The translations under genes were made by a program, and so were the position numbers. Source: Chimonanthus salicifolius (Eukaryota > Streptophyta > Magnoliopsida > Laurales > Calycanthaceae). Taken from it: a stretch of DNA of 64,000 nucleotides. Under the pieces are notes generated by a model. The model was not told the origin of the DNA, ran no database searches, and saw only the letters and a list, made by a program, of their open reading frames with translations. Below are positions 1 through 10,703 of this stretch, piece by piece (within the stretch, counting starts at the first letter, position 1; the number at the start of each line of letters is the position of its first letter). The stretch lies in NCBI GenBank assembly GCA_013350335.1, contig CM023532.1, forward strand, positions 88,105,383 to 88,169,382, read 5' to 3'.

Positions 1-736
1 GAACCCCATGAAAATATTTGATGATTTTGTGTGATAAAAACCATGTAAGAGTATGATGTTTTATGGGAATTAAATGATGATATGTTTACTGTTTTTGGCT
101 GGCTGGTATAGGGCTGAACCATATCAATGTTAAGGTCAAGTTATTGATTCAAATCATGGGAAGAGGATGGACCAAATTAAAACAAGAGGACCATTGGGTT
201 CGGCCATGTGCACGGCCTAACCCCATGGGGCTGTTTTTGGGATAAATGGATCATGGTATGGGTTAAATGGACCACTTCATATGGAGTATTTTGTGTGGAA
301 GGTTTGTATTGAATTAAAAGGTTTCAAATGTAAGATCATGAATCATGATAATAGGTTTTGGTGTGGATCCATTACATGGAATGGATCGGTAGTTTTAAAA
401 GGTTAAATCCTAAGTTGGTGATGTTCGGCCATGGGCATGGCCGAACCCCACATGATGAGGTTGGGTCTTAGATATGAATGAATAAGTAAGTGATAGTATG
501 ATTTACTGATTGTTATATGGACAAGGTACCGGAAGTTGAACAACGTGCGAGTCGTGACCGGGTGACGCTAAAGAAAGATCAAATACTGAAGTGAATCTTC
601 AGTAGGTTTCCTACCTACTTGTAACCACATTTACACTTGTTTTCATGATGGTTTTTATGAGATATTGTCTTACAATTATTTATCATATTTTGAATGATGG
701 TTTATGTATTTACAAATGACATACAATGCATTGGCA
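1..736 (+). repeat. Element A 5' LTR, left part
   Basis: Bases 1-736 are colinear, with no length change, with 17140-17875 of the 3' LTR and differ at only scattered positions. The LTR starts upstream of the window. The last five bases, TGGCA (732-736), are the left copy of the target duplication made by solo LTR S1. The uninterrupted 3' LTR reads straight through this site, which confirms the insertion point. Confidence 0.93.
196..448 (+). repeat. Palindrome pair in A 5' LTR
   Basis: Two copies of the recurrent hairpin with core GGTTCGGCCAT / ATGGCCGAACC, at 196-224 and 423-448. The first has a decayed right arm (CACGGCCTAACC) whereas its 3' LTR partner at 17335 is intact. The mutation therefore postdates insertion of A. 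Confidence 0.85.
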
Positions 737-1280
737 TGTAATAGCCCGAATTTTCGAATCAATATATATTTGGCATTTATTGATTTTAATTTGAATTTTA
801 ATACGATGGAATACCAAATGGATCAAAAGTTGGGACAAGGGTCCAAGAATGGTCCAATGGGTCATGGATTGGATGAAATCCATTTAATGAGTCAATGAGG
901 ACCAAGCGGGTCAATGATGGTCAAAGGGGGCCCGATAGCCATGTGGGGCCCAATGGATCAAAATAATCGGTTCCAACCCTAAAGTAAGTGGGCAAAGAGG
1001 GAATCTAATTGGGCCATGGGCCCAATGATTACCCAATAGACCATGAATTAGAATTAATTCATTTAATTGGTCAATGGTAAGTAATTGGGTCAAGATAGTC
1101 AATTTGGGTCAAAGGGCCATAGGGGACCCAATGGGCCAAAGTAGATAAGTCCTAAGATAAATGGGTAAGACAAGAATATAATTGGGTCATGGACCCAATG
1201 GTAATCCAATTAAAATAAATTAAATGGATTAGATAATTATAAAATTATCTAAGTTAAGATGTATCAAGATTAAATGGTAT

Positions 1281-1380
1281 GACCAAATGGGGCCCACCTC
1301 CACCTCACCCATGGAGGTGGCGTGTGGACCCAAGGATAGTGGGGCCGACCACCATGGTTGACTTGGTCAACCATGGGTGG
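1281..1380 (+). repeat. Two adjacent hairpins in S1 5' region
   Basis: An imperfect hairpin around 1295-1322 (CCACCTC facing GGAGGTGG) is followed at 1347-1380 by a longer palindrome with arms CCACCATGGTTGA and TCAACCATGGGTGG. The same pair recurs at the matching place in the LTRs of B, C and F (for example 38850-38936, 44796-44882 and, inverted, 27061-27150). They lie upstream of the donor-like site, so outside the putative LTR intron. Confidence 0.75.
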
Positions 1381-2227
1381 ATCTTATAGAAGAAATTTAA
1401 TGGAATTAAATGAAATATGGGGTTTAATTAACTTAACCTAAAAATCAAATGGATCTAAGTTAATTAGCCTAATCTAAATTGGTCAAATGGTCAAAGCCAC
1501 TCCAACAAACACAAACCACTCTTAAGAAACACAAAATAAAACCATGGGCTTAAATGGTGGATTGGGTTCAACCACTCCCACCAAAGTCAAGCCAACCCAT
1601 GCTTGGTTGGTGAGAAAGTTAATGCTTGAGTGAAGGCTACTCCAACCACCTCCCTCCCATTTCCAAGCTAACCAATTTCACTCTATCTCCCCACACACAC
1701 ATGAAATTCGTCCCTCACCTTGCAAGAGAGGAAAAAAAAGAAAACTTAGAAGAAAAACTTAGAAAGAAAGAGGAAGAAAAGAGAAGAAAAAGATAAGTCT
1801 TGGGCCACCCCAAGATCAAGAACCTTGAAGATCTCTCCCTCATCTCCATACTCTCTTTCTCTCTTAACCTAACCTCATTTACCTTAGCCAATCCAAGCAT
1901 GTCCCATCATTGATCAAGCTCATCTAGCCAATCAAACAAGGAAAGGAAGGAGAAAAGAGGCCAAGGAAGTTGACGGGAGCGACAAAGACCGGAGGAGCCG
2001 TCGGATAGTAAGTATGTTCTAAACAAGAAATTTATTATTTAGGGTTTTTAAATTTTGAAATCCATCCTTGCCATATGGTGGTGGCCAAATTATTTTAGGC
2101 TATGGAATGGATCTAAAATCCATCAAATGGAAGGCAAAGAAATGGAAGAGATGGTCTAAGGAAAAAAATGAAATGAATGGATTAAGTATGGAAAAGATGG
2201 AAGTTTTAATGGGTTGAATGGACCTTA

Positions 2228-3270
2228 GGGTTCGGCCATGTAGCATGGCCGAACCCCATGGCCAATGTGGGAAGATTTTTAATTAAGGTTTGAAGGTTTG
2301 AAATGGTGGAGAATGATGTATGATAATTAGTTTTCAAGTGATTTTAATAGTGATTTTAAAGAGGATTTAAAGGCATAGAATGGAATGGATGAATGATCAT
2401 AGGGTTTGGCCATGTAGCATGGCCGAACCCCATGATGAATAATGAGTGATTTATTAAGATTATTAGGTTTGAAGATAATGAAGAAATTAGGTTAAGTTAA
2501 TGATGAAATTTAAATGGATTTACAAAGTGAATGATATATTTTAGACGGCCAAAATGAATGAGGATTATTGATTTTAAAAAGGGATTTCTTTTGGACAAAA
2601 ACATTGGTCTAAGGATGGCATCAATGGATGATGAGCCATGAACCATGGGTTCGGCCATGGTGTATGGCCGAACCCTTGGTGGTATTTAATAATTCTCTTC
2701 ATGATGGAAAAGTATAGAAAATGGTTAAGAAAAATGGATGGATTGTATGGATGTTTCAATTATGATATGTGATGTTGGTGATTTAAATGGATGATTTAAT
2801 TAGAGGTATGTTTAAAAGGGTAAATGAAACCAAGAAAAATGGGGAAAGAAACATCATGGGTTCGGCCATGGTGTATGGCCAAACCCATGACCCAAATTTT
2901 GATCAATTTTAGGCTAAGATTAAATGCATGCATCAATGCTTAGGAGTTTGATTTAAAGGGCCAAAATGATTAAAGTTTTGTGATTTTAAATTGGATTATT
3001 TTGGGACAAAACTTAGTCTTTGAAGATGGTATCCATAAAGGTGAACCTTAGGGTAGTGATTAGTGGATTTAATAAATGGAAAATAATGTAGAAGAATGCT
3101 AGATTTTAATGGATTTATAAAAATGATATGTGAGGGTTTAAATGGAATGAAAATGGGGACTTGAATGGATAATTTAAAATTCATTGGAGATTGGATTGAA
3201 GGGAGTAATATGGACCCAACGGAATAGAAAATAAGCATCGTGGGTTCGGCCATGGTGTATGGCCGAACCC
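2228..3270 (+). repeat. Palindrome array in S1 (5 copies)
   Basis: Copies at 2228-2256, 2402-2430, 2647-2675, 2858-2886 and 3242-3270, each 27-29 nt with arms of 11-13 nt around a 3-6 nt loop (GTAGC or GGTGT types). Arms are conserved and loops vary. Single arm changes such as GGGTTTGGCC (2403) or GGCCAAACCC (2877) mark decay. Confidence 0.9.
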
Positions 3271-4105
3271 ATGACCCATTTGGAGGTCATGATTGTGGGC
3301 CACCTTTAGGGCTAAATGTGAACGGTTATATGGGGTTAAATGTTTTTCAAAAATTAAGTAATGGGTGGCTGAATTTGGATATGATATGGAATCATAAATA
3401 GGTCTAAGTTAGGGATGAAATCTAGACTTAAAATATACATGAAGGGGTGAAATATTAAACATGGAAGAGAAAATGGCAAAACGGTAAATAAGTGCCACAT
3501 TGAAGAACCCAATAGGGATTAGACATAAAAATCAGATATTTTGAGAATGGTTAAGTAAAGCGATTAGTTGCTGCGTTGTAGGCCGCTAAATTGGAATATC
3601 TAAATTGGCCAAAAATCGAGTTTAGGTATGTGTTTTAAACCACGAAAAAAATGAGTCTAAGTTAAAGGCCTGATTTTCGATAAATTTGTAACCTAAATTA
3701 ATGACCATTATTGAGTCTAAGTAGATGGATCAATTATGAACTTAATCGTGGATAACGTAGGGACTAATTCGGTAAATGTAATAAGGTATCGGACATCGCA
3801 AACGGTACGCGATCGGCGACCAGATTATCGAACGGGAAGCGTAACGGAACGCGACACGGTATTCGGTAGGATTCCTACCTCTTTGTAAGCGATGGATATG
3901 TGATGGTGTTTTAAATTATTTTGATCTGGTTTATGATGGATTTATGATTATGATTTATCTTATGATGAGTTTTAAGTTATGAATCATATTTAATAGTATG
4001 CGTTATATGGCTATGTATGGGATATCAAAATTATGGTTTATTTATATACTACATAGTATAATGCACGTACATCTCATGCATGGCATGGGCAGAAAAAAAT
4101 AAACA

Positions 4106-4357
4106 AACCGGAGTCCATGCTCCGTCGGGGCGACCGAGAAGCAAACATGGGGATAACTGAGGGGTCATAACCGGAGTCCATGCTCTGTCGGGGCGACCGA
4201 GAATCAGACATGGGGATAGCTCTTATGCTATAACCGGAGTCCATGCTCCGTCGGGGCGACCGAGAATCAGACATGGGGATAACTCTTATGCTATAACTGG
4301 AGTCCATGCTCCATCGTGGTGACCGAGAAGCAGACATGGGGATAATACATTGTATGA
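4106..4357 (+). repeat. 63-bp tandem repeat, four units, in S1
   Basis: Units start at 4106, 4169, 4232 and 4295, each beginning AACCGGAGTCCATGCTCC or a close variant and containing GGGGCGACCGAGAA and ACATGGGGATA. The first two units differ most; units 2 and 3 are nearly identical. LTRs of B and C carry a single copy of this unit (for example 41653 and 47283), so it expanded here. The inner part GGAGTCCATGCTCC is itself a near-palindrome. A 112-codon antisense ORF here is only the translation of the repeat. Confidence 0.92.
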
Positions 4358-4899
4358 TCATACAGATGATGGGTGGGACACATGACATAAGCACCCATGG
4401 CATAGCATTCATTACATGCTTATTTTGTTATATGTTATTTTATCGGTATGTGTGTTATCACTAATCCATGTGCTAGCCCTACTCGGAGTCCTACTGGGCG
4501 CGTTGACTAACGCCCTACTTCTACCCTAGCTGATGACGCAGGGGATGGCGGAAGCGGTGGACATGACAGGAGCCAAGCTTAGGAGCTTGGGCAGTGCAGT
4601 CTTAGTTTTATTTACGTTTACATTTTGGAGATGTAATTTGAAAGTAACTTAGCTTGTCGGATTGTATAAGTTTACATTCTTGCGATGGTTTGGACGTTAC
4701 TTATGGACGATTACATTTTGTGATATAATTATGAATTTAGGGGCATTTTGGTAATTCAATGTTGTATCTTCCCTTCTATCTAAAAACCGGTAGGATAGAC
4801 TCTATCATCATGTTCCGCAATAATTATAATCCGCGAGCTTACTTCCTACGCGTGAACCGTTCTCGTGGACTTCGCTCGGCGCACGCGTCGGGTTGGCCA

Positions 4900-4933
4900 G
4901 TTAAGGGCCGGGCTTTAGAAGCTCGGACTTAAC
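4900..4933 (+). repeat. LTR-end (U5) hairpin, S1
   Basis: Inverted repeat with outer arms GTTAAG / CTTAAC and inner arms CCGGGCTT / AAGCTCGG around loop TAG, about 100 nt before the LTR end. It matches the hairpins at 23873, 32754, 42439, 48081, 55710 and 61792, and is structurally equivalent to the different-sequence hairpin of element A. Confidence 0.75.
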
Positions 4934-5035
4934 TCGCGTCGTGGCGTCCGCGCCCTCTCTCACTCTTCTATTTCAAAAAAAAAAAAAATAGACTCTGATT
5001 TTCGGAAAGCGGGTGAAAAAGGGCCGGGCGTTACC

Positions 5036-5697
5036 TGGCATCTCATGCATAGACATGGGATGATGATTGAGGATATGCTGTGTTGCAATTATGAGTTACC
5101 GTCCTCCTTAGGCGATGAGAGTCCCGCCAGGAGGAGCAACATGAATATATATATATGCATGTTTTATATGCTAACCATGTGGTAGCCCTGATCGGGACCC
5201 TATTGGGCACGTTGATCTAACGCCCTAATTCTATCCTTAGAGGATAATTCAGGTACAAGGAAAGGGAAAGAAAAGGTCGATGACCGGGAGGGGAGCCAAG
5301 CCTAAGCGTTTGATTGATGAACAAGACTTTTATCTATTGACGTTTGAGTTATAATTGATGGACATGTAATAAGTTAATACTTTGCTATGGTTTGATTAGG
5401 TTATTAACTATGGATGGTTGTTTTATGTTAATTATTAATTGAGACTGTTACTTGCTATCTATTCATTCTATTTCCGCAGTTAGACTAGTTTATTCCGCAA
5501 GTTATTGTTTAGTTCCATGTGTGATTTGTTATCATGGTCTAGTCCATGTACACATGGGTGGCCAGTTAAGGTTCAGACTTGAGTAGTCTGAACTTAACTC
5601 GCGTCGTGGCGCTCCCGCTCTCGTTCACTCTGTGTTTCTTTCAAAAGAAATTTTCAGACTTTGATTTTCGGAAGGGTGGAAAAGGCGAGGCGTTATA
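5036..5697 (+). repeat. Element A 5' LTR, right part
   Basis: Continues the LTR after S1, starting with the second TGGCA copy. It matches 17871-18811 but lacks roughly 280 bp: sequence jumps from the first CCAGGAGGA block directly to ATATATATGCATG, skipping the second hairpin block present in the 3' LTR at 18000-18030. The end reads GCGTTATA where the 3' LTR has GTGTTACA. Acceptor-like TCAG|G at 5249-5252 and the U5 hairpin are retained. Confidence 0.92.
5565..5598 (+). repeat. LTR-end (U5) hairpin, element A 5' LTR
   Basis: Arms GTTAAGGTTCAGACT and AGTCTGAACTTAAC pair perfectly except for one bulged G, with loop TGAGT. It lies about 100 nt upstream of the primer binding site. Inner-stem bases differ from those in subfamily 2 but remain paired. 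Confidence 0.8.
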
Positions 5698-5699
5698 GT

Positions 5700-5711
5700 T
5701 GGTATCAGAGC
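5700..5711 (+). promoter_or_regulatory. Primer binding site, element A
   Basis: TGGTATCAGAGC, two bases after the 5' LTR, is complementary to the 3' end of plant initiator tRNA-Met including CCA. This is the usual minus-strand primer of plant gypsy and copia elements. Confidence 0.95.
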
Positions 5712-6142
5712 GAAACGGGAAGTTGAATCATCGAAGTAAGATTAAGACGGTTTCATGTCTCACTGACGGATAAGAATCCCAACTGACCGACTTTTCGGAG
5801 TCCGCTGACTGGGGGCCGGATTAATTTACTTCGAGTGACTCAGACTGAACAATCAATCTGAGAACGACAATGAAAGATAGCAAAGTAAAGTACAGTCATC
5901 ATAACTGGATATATCAAACATAGCAAGGTAGGATGCACTCCCCTGAAACTCCCACACTGAAAAACAAACAACAGGAATTTAGAGATTTCCCCATAAACGA
6001 AAGAAACAAAGAGTGATGATTTGGCAATCTTCCCAAACAAAGTACATGATATTATGCATGATCAAATTCCCCTGAAAACCAAGAGTGGTTTCTTTAGAAT
6101 TGTTGTTGAATATTCTTGTGTTTTAAATGTTGTGGCACAGAT
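5712..6142 (+). other. Element A leader, no gene seen
   Basis: Noncoding leader between the primer site and the extra ORF. It contains short C-rich blocks (around 5938, 5988, 6033, 6067) resembling the more regular CCCC blocks in the leaders of B and C. Short ORFs here have no recognisable features. Confidence 0.7.
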
Positions 6143-6591
6143 ATGTCCAGCAACGAGGAATACAAAGAGTTATGGGATAAAGGGACACCTAGTTGTCAAG
6201 TAGATTTGGTATCGACTTCCAACAGTATCAGCATGTAAGTCAATGTGGACCTTCAAGAGGGGCCTCCCGAGGAGGAGGAATGGAACATAGTACCATTGGA
6301 GGAGGTGAACCTAGCACCATTACCGGAGTATCTTATGGAAGATATTCCTTGGTTAATGGGACCTCCTAAGGAAGAAGAAGAGGATCTAGCACCTTTTCTG
6401 GAGGATCCTATAGCAGATGTTCCTATAATCTTGGAATCGCTTGGGGAGATAGATCCCTGCGATACATGTGAGTTGTGCAATCAAGACGGGCACAACTGTA
6501 GGTATTGTCCTCACCCTTTAGGCATTGTCTGCCCGTTCTGTGGACTGCATGGGCATGGAGAGGCGAGGACTAATTGTCCTTATATTGGAGG
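6143..6591 (+). pseudogene. Extra zinc-knuckle ORF upstream of gag, left part
   Basis: An ATG at 6143 (peptide begins MSSNEEYKELWDKGTP) runs 31 codons to an in-frame TAA at 6236, then the same frame stays open until solo LTR S2 cuts it. The product is very acidic (EGPPEEEEW, GPPKEEEEDLAP) and then cysteine-rich: CELCNQDGHNCRYC is a canonical CX2CX4HX4C zinc knuckle, and CPFCGLHGHGEARTNC is a CX2CX4HX6C variant. Reading continues in frame at 10374 with a third knuckle. The stop lies in GTAAGT, which could also be a donor site. Related broken copies occur in B (43117) and C (49015). It is separate from gag, which has its own knuckle. A nucleic-acid-binding role is likely from the motif; the actual function is unknown. 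Confidence 0.75.
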
Positions 6592-7031
6592 TGTAACGCC
6601 CCACCCTTTCCGAGAATTTCAGAGTCTAATTTTTTTTAAAATAATAATAAAACATCGAAAGAGAGCGGGCGGCGTCACGACGCGAGTTAAATTCAGACTA
6701 CCCAAGTCTGAACCTTAACTGGCCACCCATGTGTACATGGACTAGACCATGATAATGAACACACATGGAACTAACATCAACTTGCGGAATAGTATAAGTT
6801 AACTGCGGAATAATATGAAAAGATAGCCAGTATCAGTCTCAAATAATAATTACATAAATCAACCATACATTGTCAATATCCTAAGCAAACCATAGCAAGT
6901 AACTACTTTATTACATGTCCATAATAAAGTATCAAATAAATAGTAATTATAAATTAGTCCAGTCCAACATTCAAGCTCTTAGGCTTGGCTCCCCTCCCGG
7001 TCATCGACCTTCCTTTTCCCTTTACTTGTAC

Positions 7032-9284
7032 CTGCATTCTCCTCTGAGGATAGAATTAGGGCGTTAGATCAACGCGCCCAGTAGGTTCCTGAATCAGGGC
7101 TACCACATGTTAGCATATAAAACATGCATATATATCATATTACATGATCATCAAAAACAGGCAAAACAATGCTATGATGTATGCACATGCAATGAGCATC
7201 CCCCATCATGTACATTCATAGCCATCACTTGACGTGCCTTGCACCGATAAGGTAAATTACAACACACCTTTATTTCTTCATCATTGACTGATTCATATCA
7301 CGTATTAGTCCTCCTGGCGGGACTCTCATCGCCTAAGGAGACCAATGTGACTATGATCATCATGTTACTCCTCCTGGCGTGACTTGCACCACCGAGGCAG
7401 GACGTAACCCATAAATTGCAATACTGTAGAACCTCATTCATAATCCCATGTCTATGCATGAGATGCCAATGTCTGTATGCCATTTGTTAATGCATAATAT
7501 ATCATTTGAAACACATAAAATAAAACAAGAGTCTCATAAGAAAACTGGGGAAAACTGTGGTTACAAGTAGGTAGGAAACCTACTTGAACTGGCTTAAGTG
7601 TCCGTTCCTTTTTGAGTTTCGCCTGGTCACGACTCGCTCGTCGTTCACGTTCCGTTACCTTATCATGTAACAGTAAATCAATACTAGCATTTAAATGTCC
7701 ATTCTCATATAAAACCCAAAAGAACGCTTGTGGGGTTCGGCCAAACCCATGGCCGAAACTTACCCACTTTAGATTTGATCCCTCTCGTAAGTCCTTTGAT
7801 CAATCCCTTCATTTGACTTGTATTCACAGATTTGCCATTGGTCTGTCCAATCTTTAATCCACCAAACTTACTCCATGGGGTTCAGCCATACATTTGGCCG
7901 AACCCAATGGTTCCTTTATCCATTACCACATGGTTCTCCATTAGGGTATTTTAAACCTTTTAAATCAACATAGAACCATTACCAACTACTACTCATAAGC
8001 TTAGGCTATTTAACCCATTCATTATGAATTAGCATAAAGTCCATCAACATGCTTGGTTATTTACTGATATTAAGTACATAGATGCCTACATGATTCTTGA
8101 ATCAAAATCATACAACCCAATCAGTAAGCATAACCCTATGTAAACCAAATAAAAACCATAAAGTAACCCATGGGTTTCGGCCACTCACATGGCCGAACCT
8201 CATGGTTCTTTGAATCCAATTCTCCTAATGATCTTTCATCATTTATCATGCATCTTAGCCATAAAAACAGCAACCATAATTCTATTTAAAATCCCATAGA
8301 AACCCCATGATATTGCATGGTTTCTAACTCTTTAAATTCATAACAATCATCAATCTCTTTCATGGGGTTTGGCCATTCAAGTTGGCCGAACCCTATGTCC
8401 ATGAATTGATCCTTTAAACATGCATTATGTGTTATTTAAATCATGAAATATCAGTATCATATTGCTGCCTTTATACCTCTTAGAACCCTCTAATTAAATT
8501 CATACAAAAACAGTCCATAAAGGTCCATGGTTTCCATGTTTCCCAACATGAAAACCCACAATATTTTACATGGGGTTCGGCCCCCAGTGGTGGCCGAACC
8601 CAATGATTATTTTCACTATTTTTAAACCTCCAATCATCATGTAATAAACAACATATTATTACCGAGTTTTACTAATTATACATCATCCAATCACTAACCC
8701 AATTTCATAGGGTTCAGCCATGCTTATTGGCCGAACACCATGCATGCCCTTTGGTTTTGAAACATTTAATCATTCACCTTGGGTCTGAACCAAACATCTA
8801 AATCCATGTTTTAAACTTCTTAAACATGCATTTTAAATCTATTACCATCATCTAATGTCAGTCCCAACTTATATGGTTTTAACTTCCAAAAACCATCAAA
8901 ACCAACCACTTGTTTCCATGGGGTTCGGCCATGCAAAGTGGCCGAACCCAATGGTCCATTTCCATCTTTTAATCCACTGATTTCGACCATAAAAACTTCA
9001 GCCTTTTCTGACATTCAGATACAGGATTATTTCAATTACATGTATTTGATTCTTAAATCAAACCCAAAAATCAGTCCATAAAATCCATGGTTTTCATGTT
9101 TCAAAACATGAAAACCGAGCAATCTTTTACATGGGGTTCGGCCCTCCATGGTGGCCGAACCTAATGGTTATTTTTACCATTTTAAATCCTCCACTAATCA
9201 AGGTTAAAACCCTGGTGTAATCGGCCATCACCATGGCCCAACACACACCCATTTTATTAACCAAAAGTCCATGGAAATACTTAC
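7032..9284 (-). other. Putative LTR intron in S2
   Basis: Minus strand: donor-like GTAAGTATTTCC begins at 9284. CTAAC near 7065 is followed by CCCTAATTCTATCC and two acceptors, CTCAG|AGG (ending 7044) and GCAG|G (ending 7032). This is among the closest matches to plant splice consensus in the window. All eight palindromes of S2 are enclosed. Confidence 0.5.
7734..9161 (-). repeat. Palindrome array in S2 (8 copies)
   Basis: Copies at 7734-7760, 7877-7905, 8172-8199, 8364-8393, 8572-8601, 8709-8737, 8921-8949 and 9132-9161, spaced about 140-300 bp. Core arms GGTTCGGCC and GGCCGAACC persist, while loops range from AAACCCAT to CCCAGTGG. This is one of the two largest arrays in the window. Confidence 0.9.
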
Positions 9285-10368
9285 GAAATTCCAAGCCTTT
9301 CTTATGCCTTTGCTCCTTGCCTTCTTCCCGCTTGTTTCCTTCCTTCTTTCTTCCTTTGTCTCAGCTGGTTAGAAGTATAAATCACTGGTGAAATCACCAA
9401 GATAAAATTCGGCCAAGAGAGGTGTTCTTGAGAGAGGGAGAGGAGATGAAATTCCAAGGTTTTGCAATGATAAAGTCGGCCAAGTGAGGGTGCTGGCTGC
9501 TTTTGTTTAAACAGCCCCACATCACCCATTTACTCCTCATCAAACCTTGCACAAACCAAGGAGTCACTCGCAGCCAAGCAAAGCACCCCTTGGCACTTCC
9601 AACACACCCTTTGGCAGTCCCATGCATCTCATCCAATTTCCATGTATTCCCATTTAAATCCCATCATGAAAATCACCCCAACAAGTCCCCAACGTGTGGG
9701 ACTTGTTTTGGTGGTTAAAGCTGAGCCAACCTCTTCATATTCCCTCTAAACTCACTGATTTACAGTCCCATTGACTTCCATTTTGACTCACCCAACTCAC
9801 ATGTCTAACTCACCATACTTAATGCATTTCATTTAATGCACATGAGTTAACTCACCACTTGATTTAATTCCAACTCACTTCAGTCCCACTCAACTGATTT
9901 AACTCGTGTTTTAGCTCCCTTGAGGGTCCACACGGTCAACCATAGTCAACTCGACCCGTTGGGTCCACCTTTAGCTCCTTGACCAGTTTTTGACTCCATG
10001 ACCCAATTATGGGTATTTTGGTCATTTGTAACTGGTTTTTACATATGGGTCAAGCCTACCCATTTTTCCTCCACTTGATTTCCAATCAAATAGGCTTAAC
10101 CCCATTTAATTTAAATTCACAAAACGGTCAAATAATCCAGTAAGACCCGATGGGACCCATTTGGGCCCTTTGACCCATTTAGCCATTTTTGACCCAATTG
10201 CTGTAAATTACCCATCCAATCAAACTTAACATTCATAATATGCTCATATGATTTTAATTTGAGCAATGGGCCCCACCATTTCCTTACTTAACATCACAAA
10301 ATAATTAATTTAACACATCAGGGGCATTTTCATAATTATCCATATCTTTGAGAAATCGGGGTGTTACA

Positions 10369-10485
10369 GGAGGACCTGGATTAATACCCTGCACGACATG
10401 TGAAGTATTGGGGCACACAGCGATGACGTGTCCTGATAACCGTTTCAAGTTCGCTGATGATGCGGAATCTTCTACGGAAGACTAG
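10369..10485 (+). pseudogene. Extra zinc-knuckle ORF, right part
   Basis: After the second GGAGG, the reading frame of 6245-6591 continues in phase and encodes a third knuckle, CTTCEVLGHTAMTC (CX2CX4HX4C). An acidic tail (DDAESSTED) follows, to the stop at 10483-10485. Ignoring S2, the complete ORF is about 187 codons with one premature stop. In-phase preservation on both sides of a 3.8-kb insert supports this having been a real coding unit. Confidence 0.75.
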
Positions 10486-10703
10486 GCTAGGAAGTAATAT
10501 GAAGGGGTGTTAAAAGGAGGGTTATTTTGTAAGGGTGCATTTTATTCTCTATAGGGTTTTGTTTCACCCTACCCACCTTTGTACAAGGATGAAGTATGAA
10601 TTTATATGAAGTATGCGATTTTATGATTTCAATGAGGATTTATGGCATTTAATATATGTTTTAATGGAAATTAAGTCTATGATGTTTCCATGAATAGGAA
10701 GAA
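10486..10703 (+). other. Spacer before gag with PPT-like block
   Basis: No ORF. At 10514-10537 a purine-rich run followed by TTATTTTGTAAGGG resembles the element's own polypurine tract plus LTR start at 15521-15541 (AAAAAGAGGGTTATATTGTA). It may be a central polypurine tract or a scar of an old LTR end; neither can be decided here. Confidence 0.4.

Larger units (their letters stand above)
2008..4541 (+). other. Putative LTR intron in S1
   Basis: Donor-like GTAAGTATG starts at 2008. Acceptor region: branch-like CTAAC (4507-4511), pyrimidine-rich stretch, CCTAG at 4525-4529 and CAG|G at 4539-4541. All palindromes and the 63-bp tandem repeat of this LTR lie between the sites. Positions correspond to donor and acceptor candidates in every other LTR here. 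Splicing itself is inferred; either AG could be used. Confidence 0.45.
737..5035 (+). mobile_element. Solo LTR S1 (subfamily 2), 4.3 kb
   Basis: Begins TGTAATAGCCCGAATTTT and ends GGGCGTTACC (the final CA is mutated to CC), flanked by the 5-bp duplication TGGCA at 732-736 and 5036-5040. The start and the end block (GACTCTGATTTTCGG followed by GGGCGTTAC) match the LTRs of elements F, B and C. No internal retrotransposon domain lies between, so it is a solo LTR left by LTR-LTR recombination. At 4299 bp it is the longest LTR in the window. Short ORFs inside it do not look like genes. Confidence 0.92.
6592..10368 (-). mobile_element. Solo LTR S2 (subfamily 1), reverse
   Basis: On the minus strand it begins TGTAACACCCCGATTTCTC and ends GGGGCGTTACA, flanked by the 5-bp duplication GGAGG (6587-6591 and 10369-10373). 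Both ends match the LTRs of element A, in opposite orientation, and no internal domain is present. It splits the extra ORF of A without shifting its frame outside the insert. It carries donor and acceptor candidates, eight palindromes and the U5 hairpin (6686-6719). At 3777 bp it is about 500 bp longer than the A 3' LTR. Confidence 0.93.

Noticed and set aside
4074..4412. 112-codon repetitive antisense ORF (SRSPRRSMDSGY repeats)
   Set aside because: It is the translation of the 63-bp tandem repeat (63 is divisible by three, which keeps the frame open). No start context or domain.
5700..5711. tRNA gene fragment
   Set aside because: Only the 12-nt primer site matches initiator tRNA-Met; no cloverleaf follows.
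6021..6203. 60-codon ORF in the A leader as a gene
   Set aside because: It reads in another frame than the conserved ATG at 6143 and is not kept in B or C.
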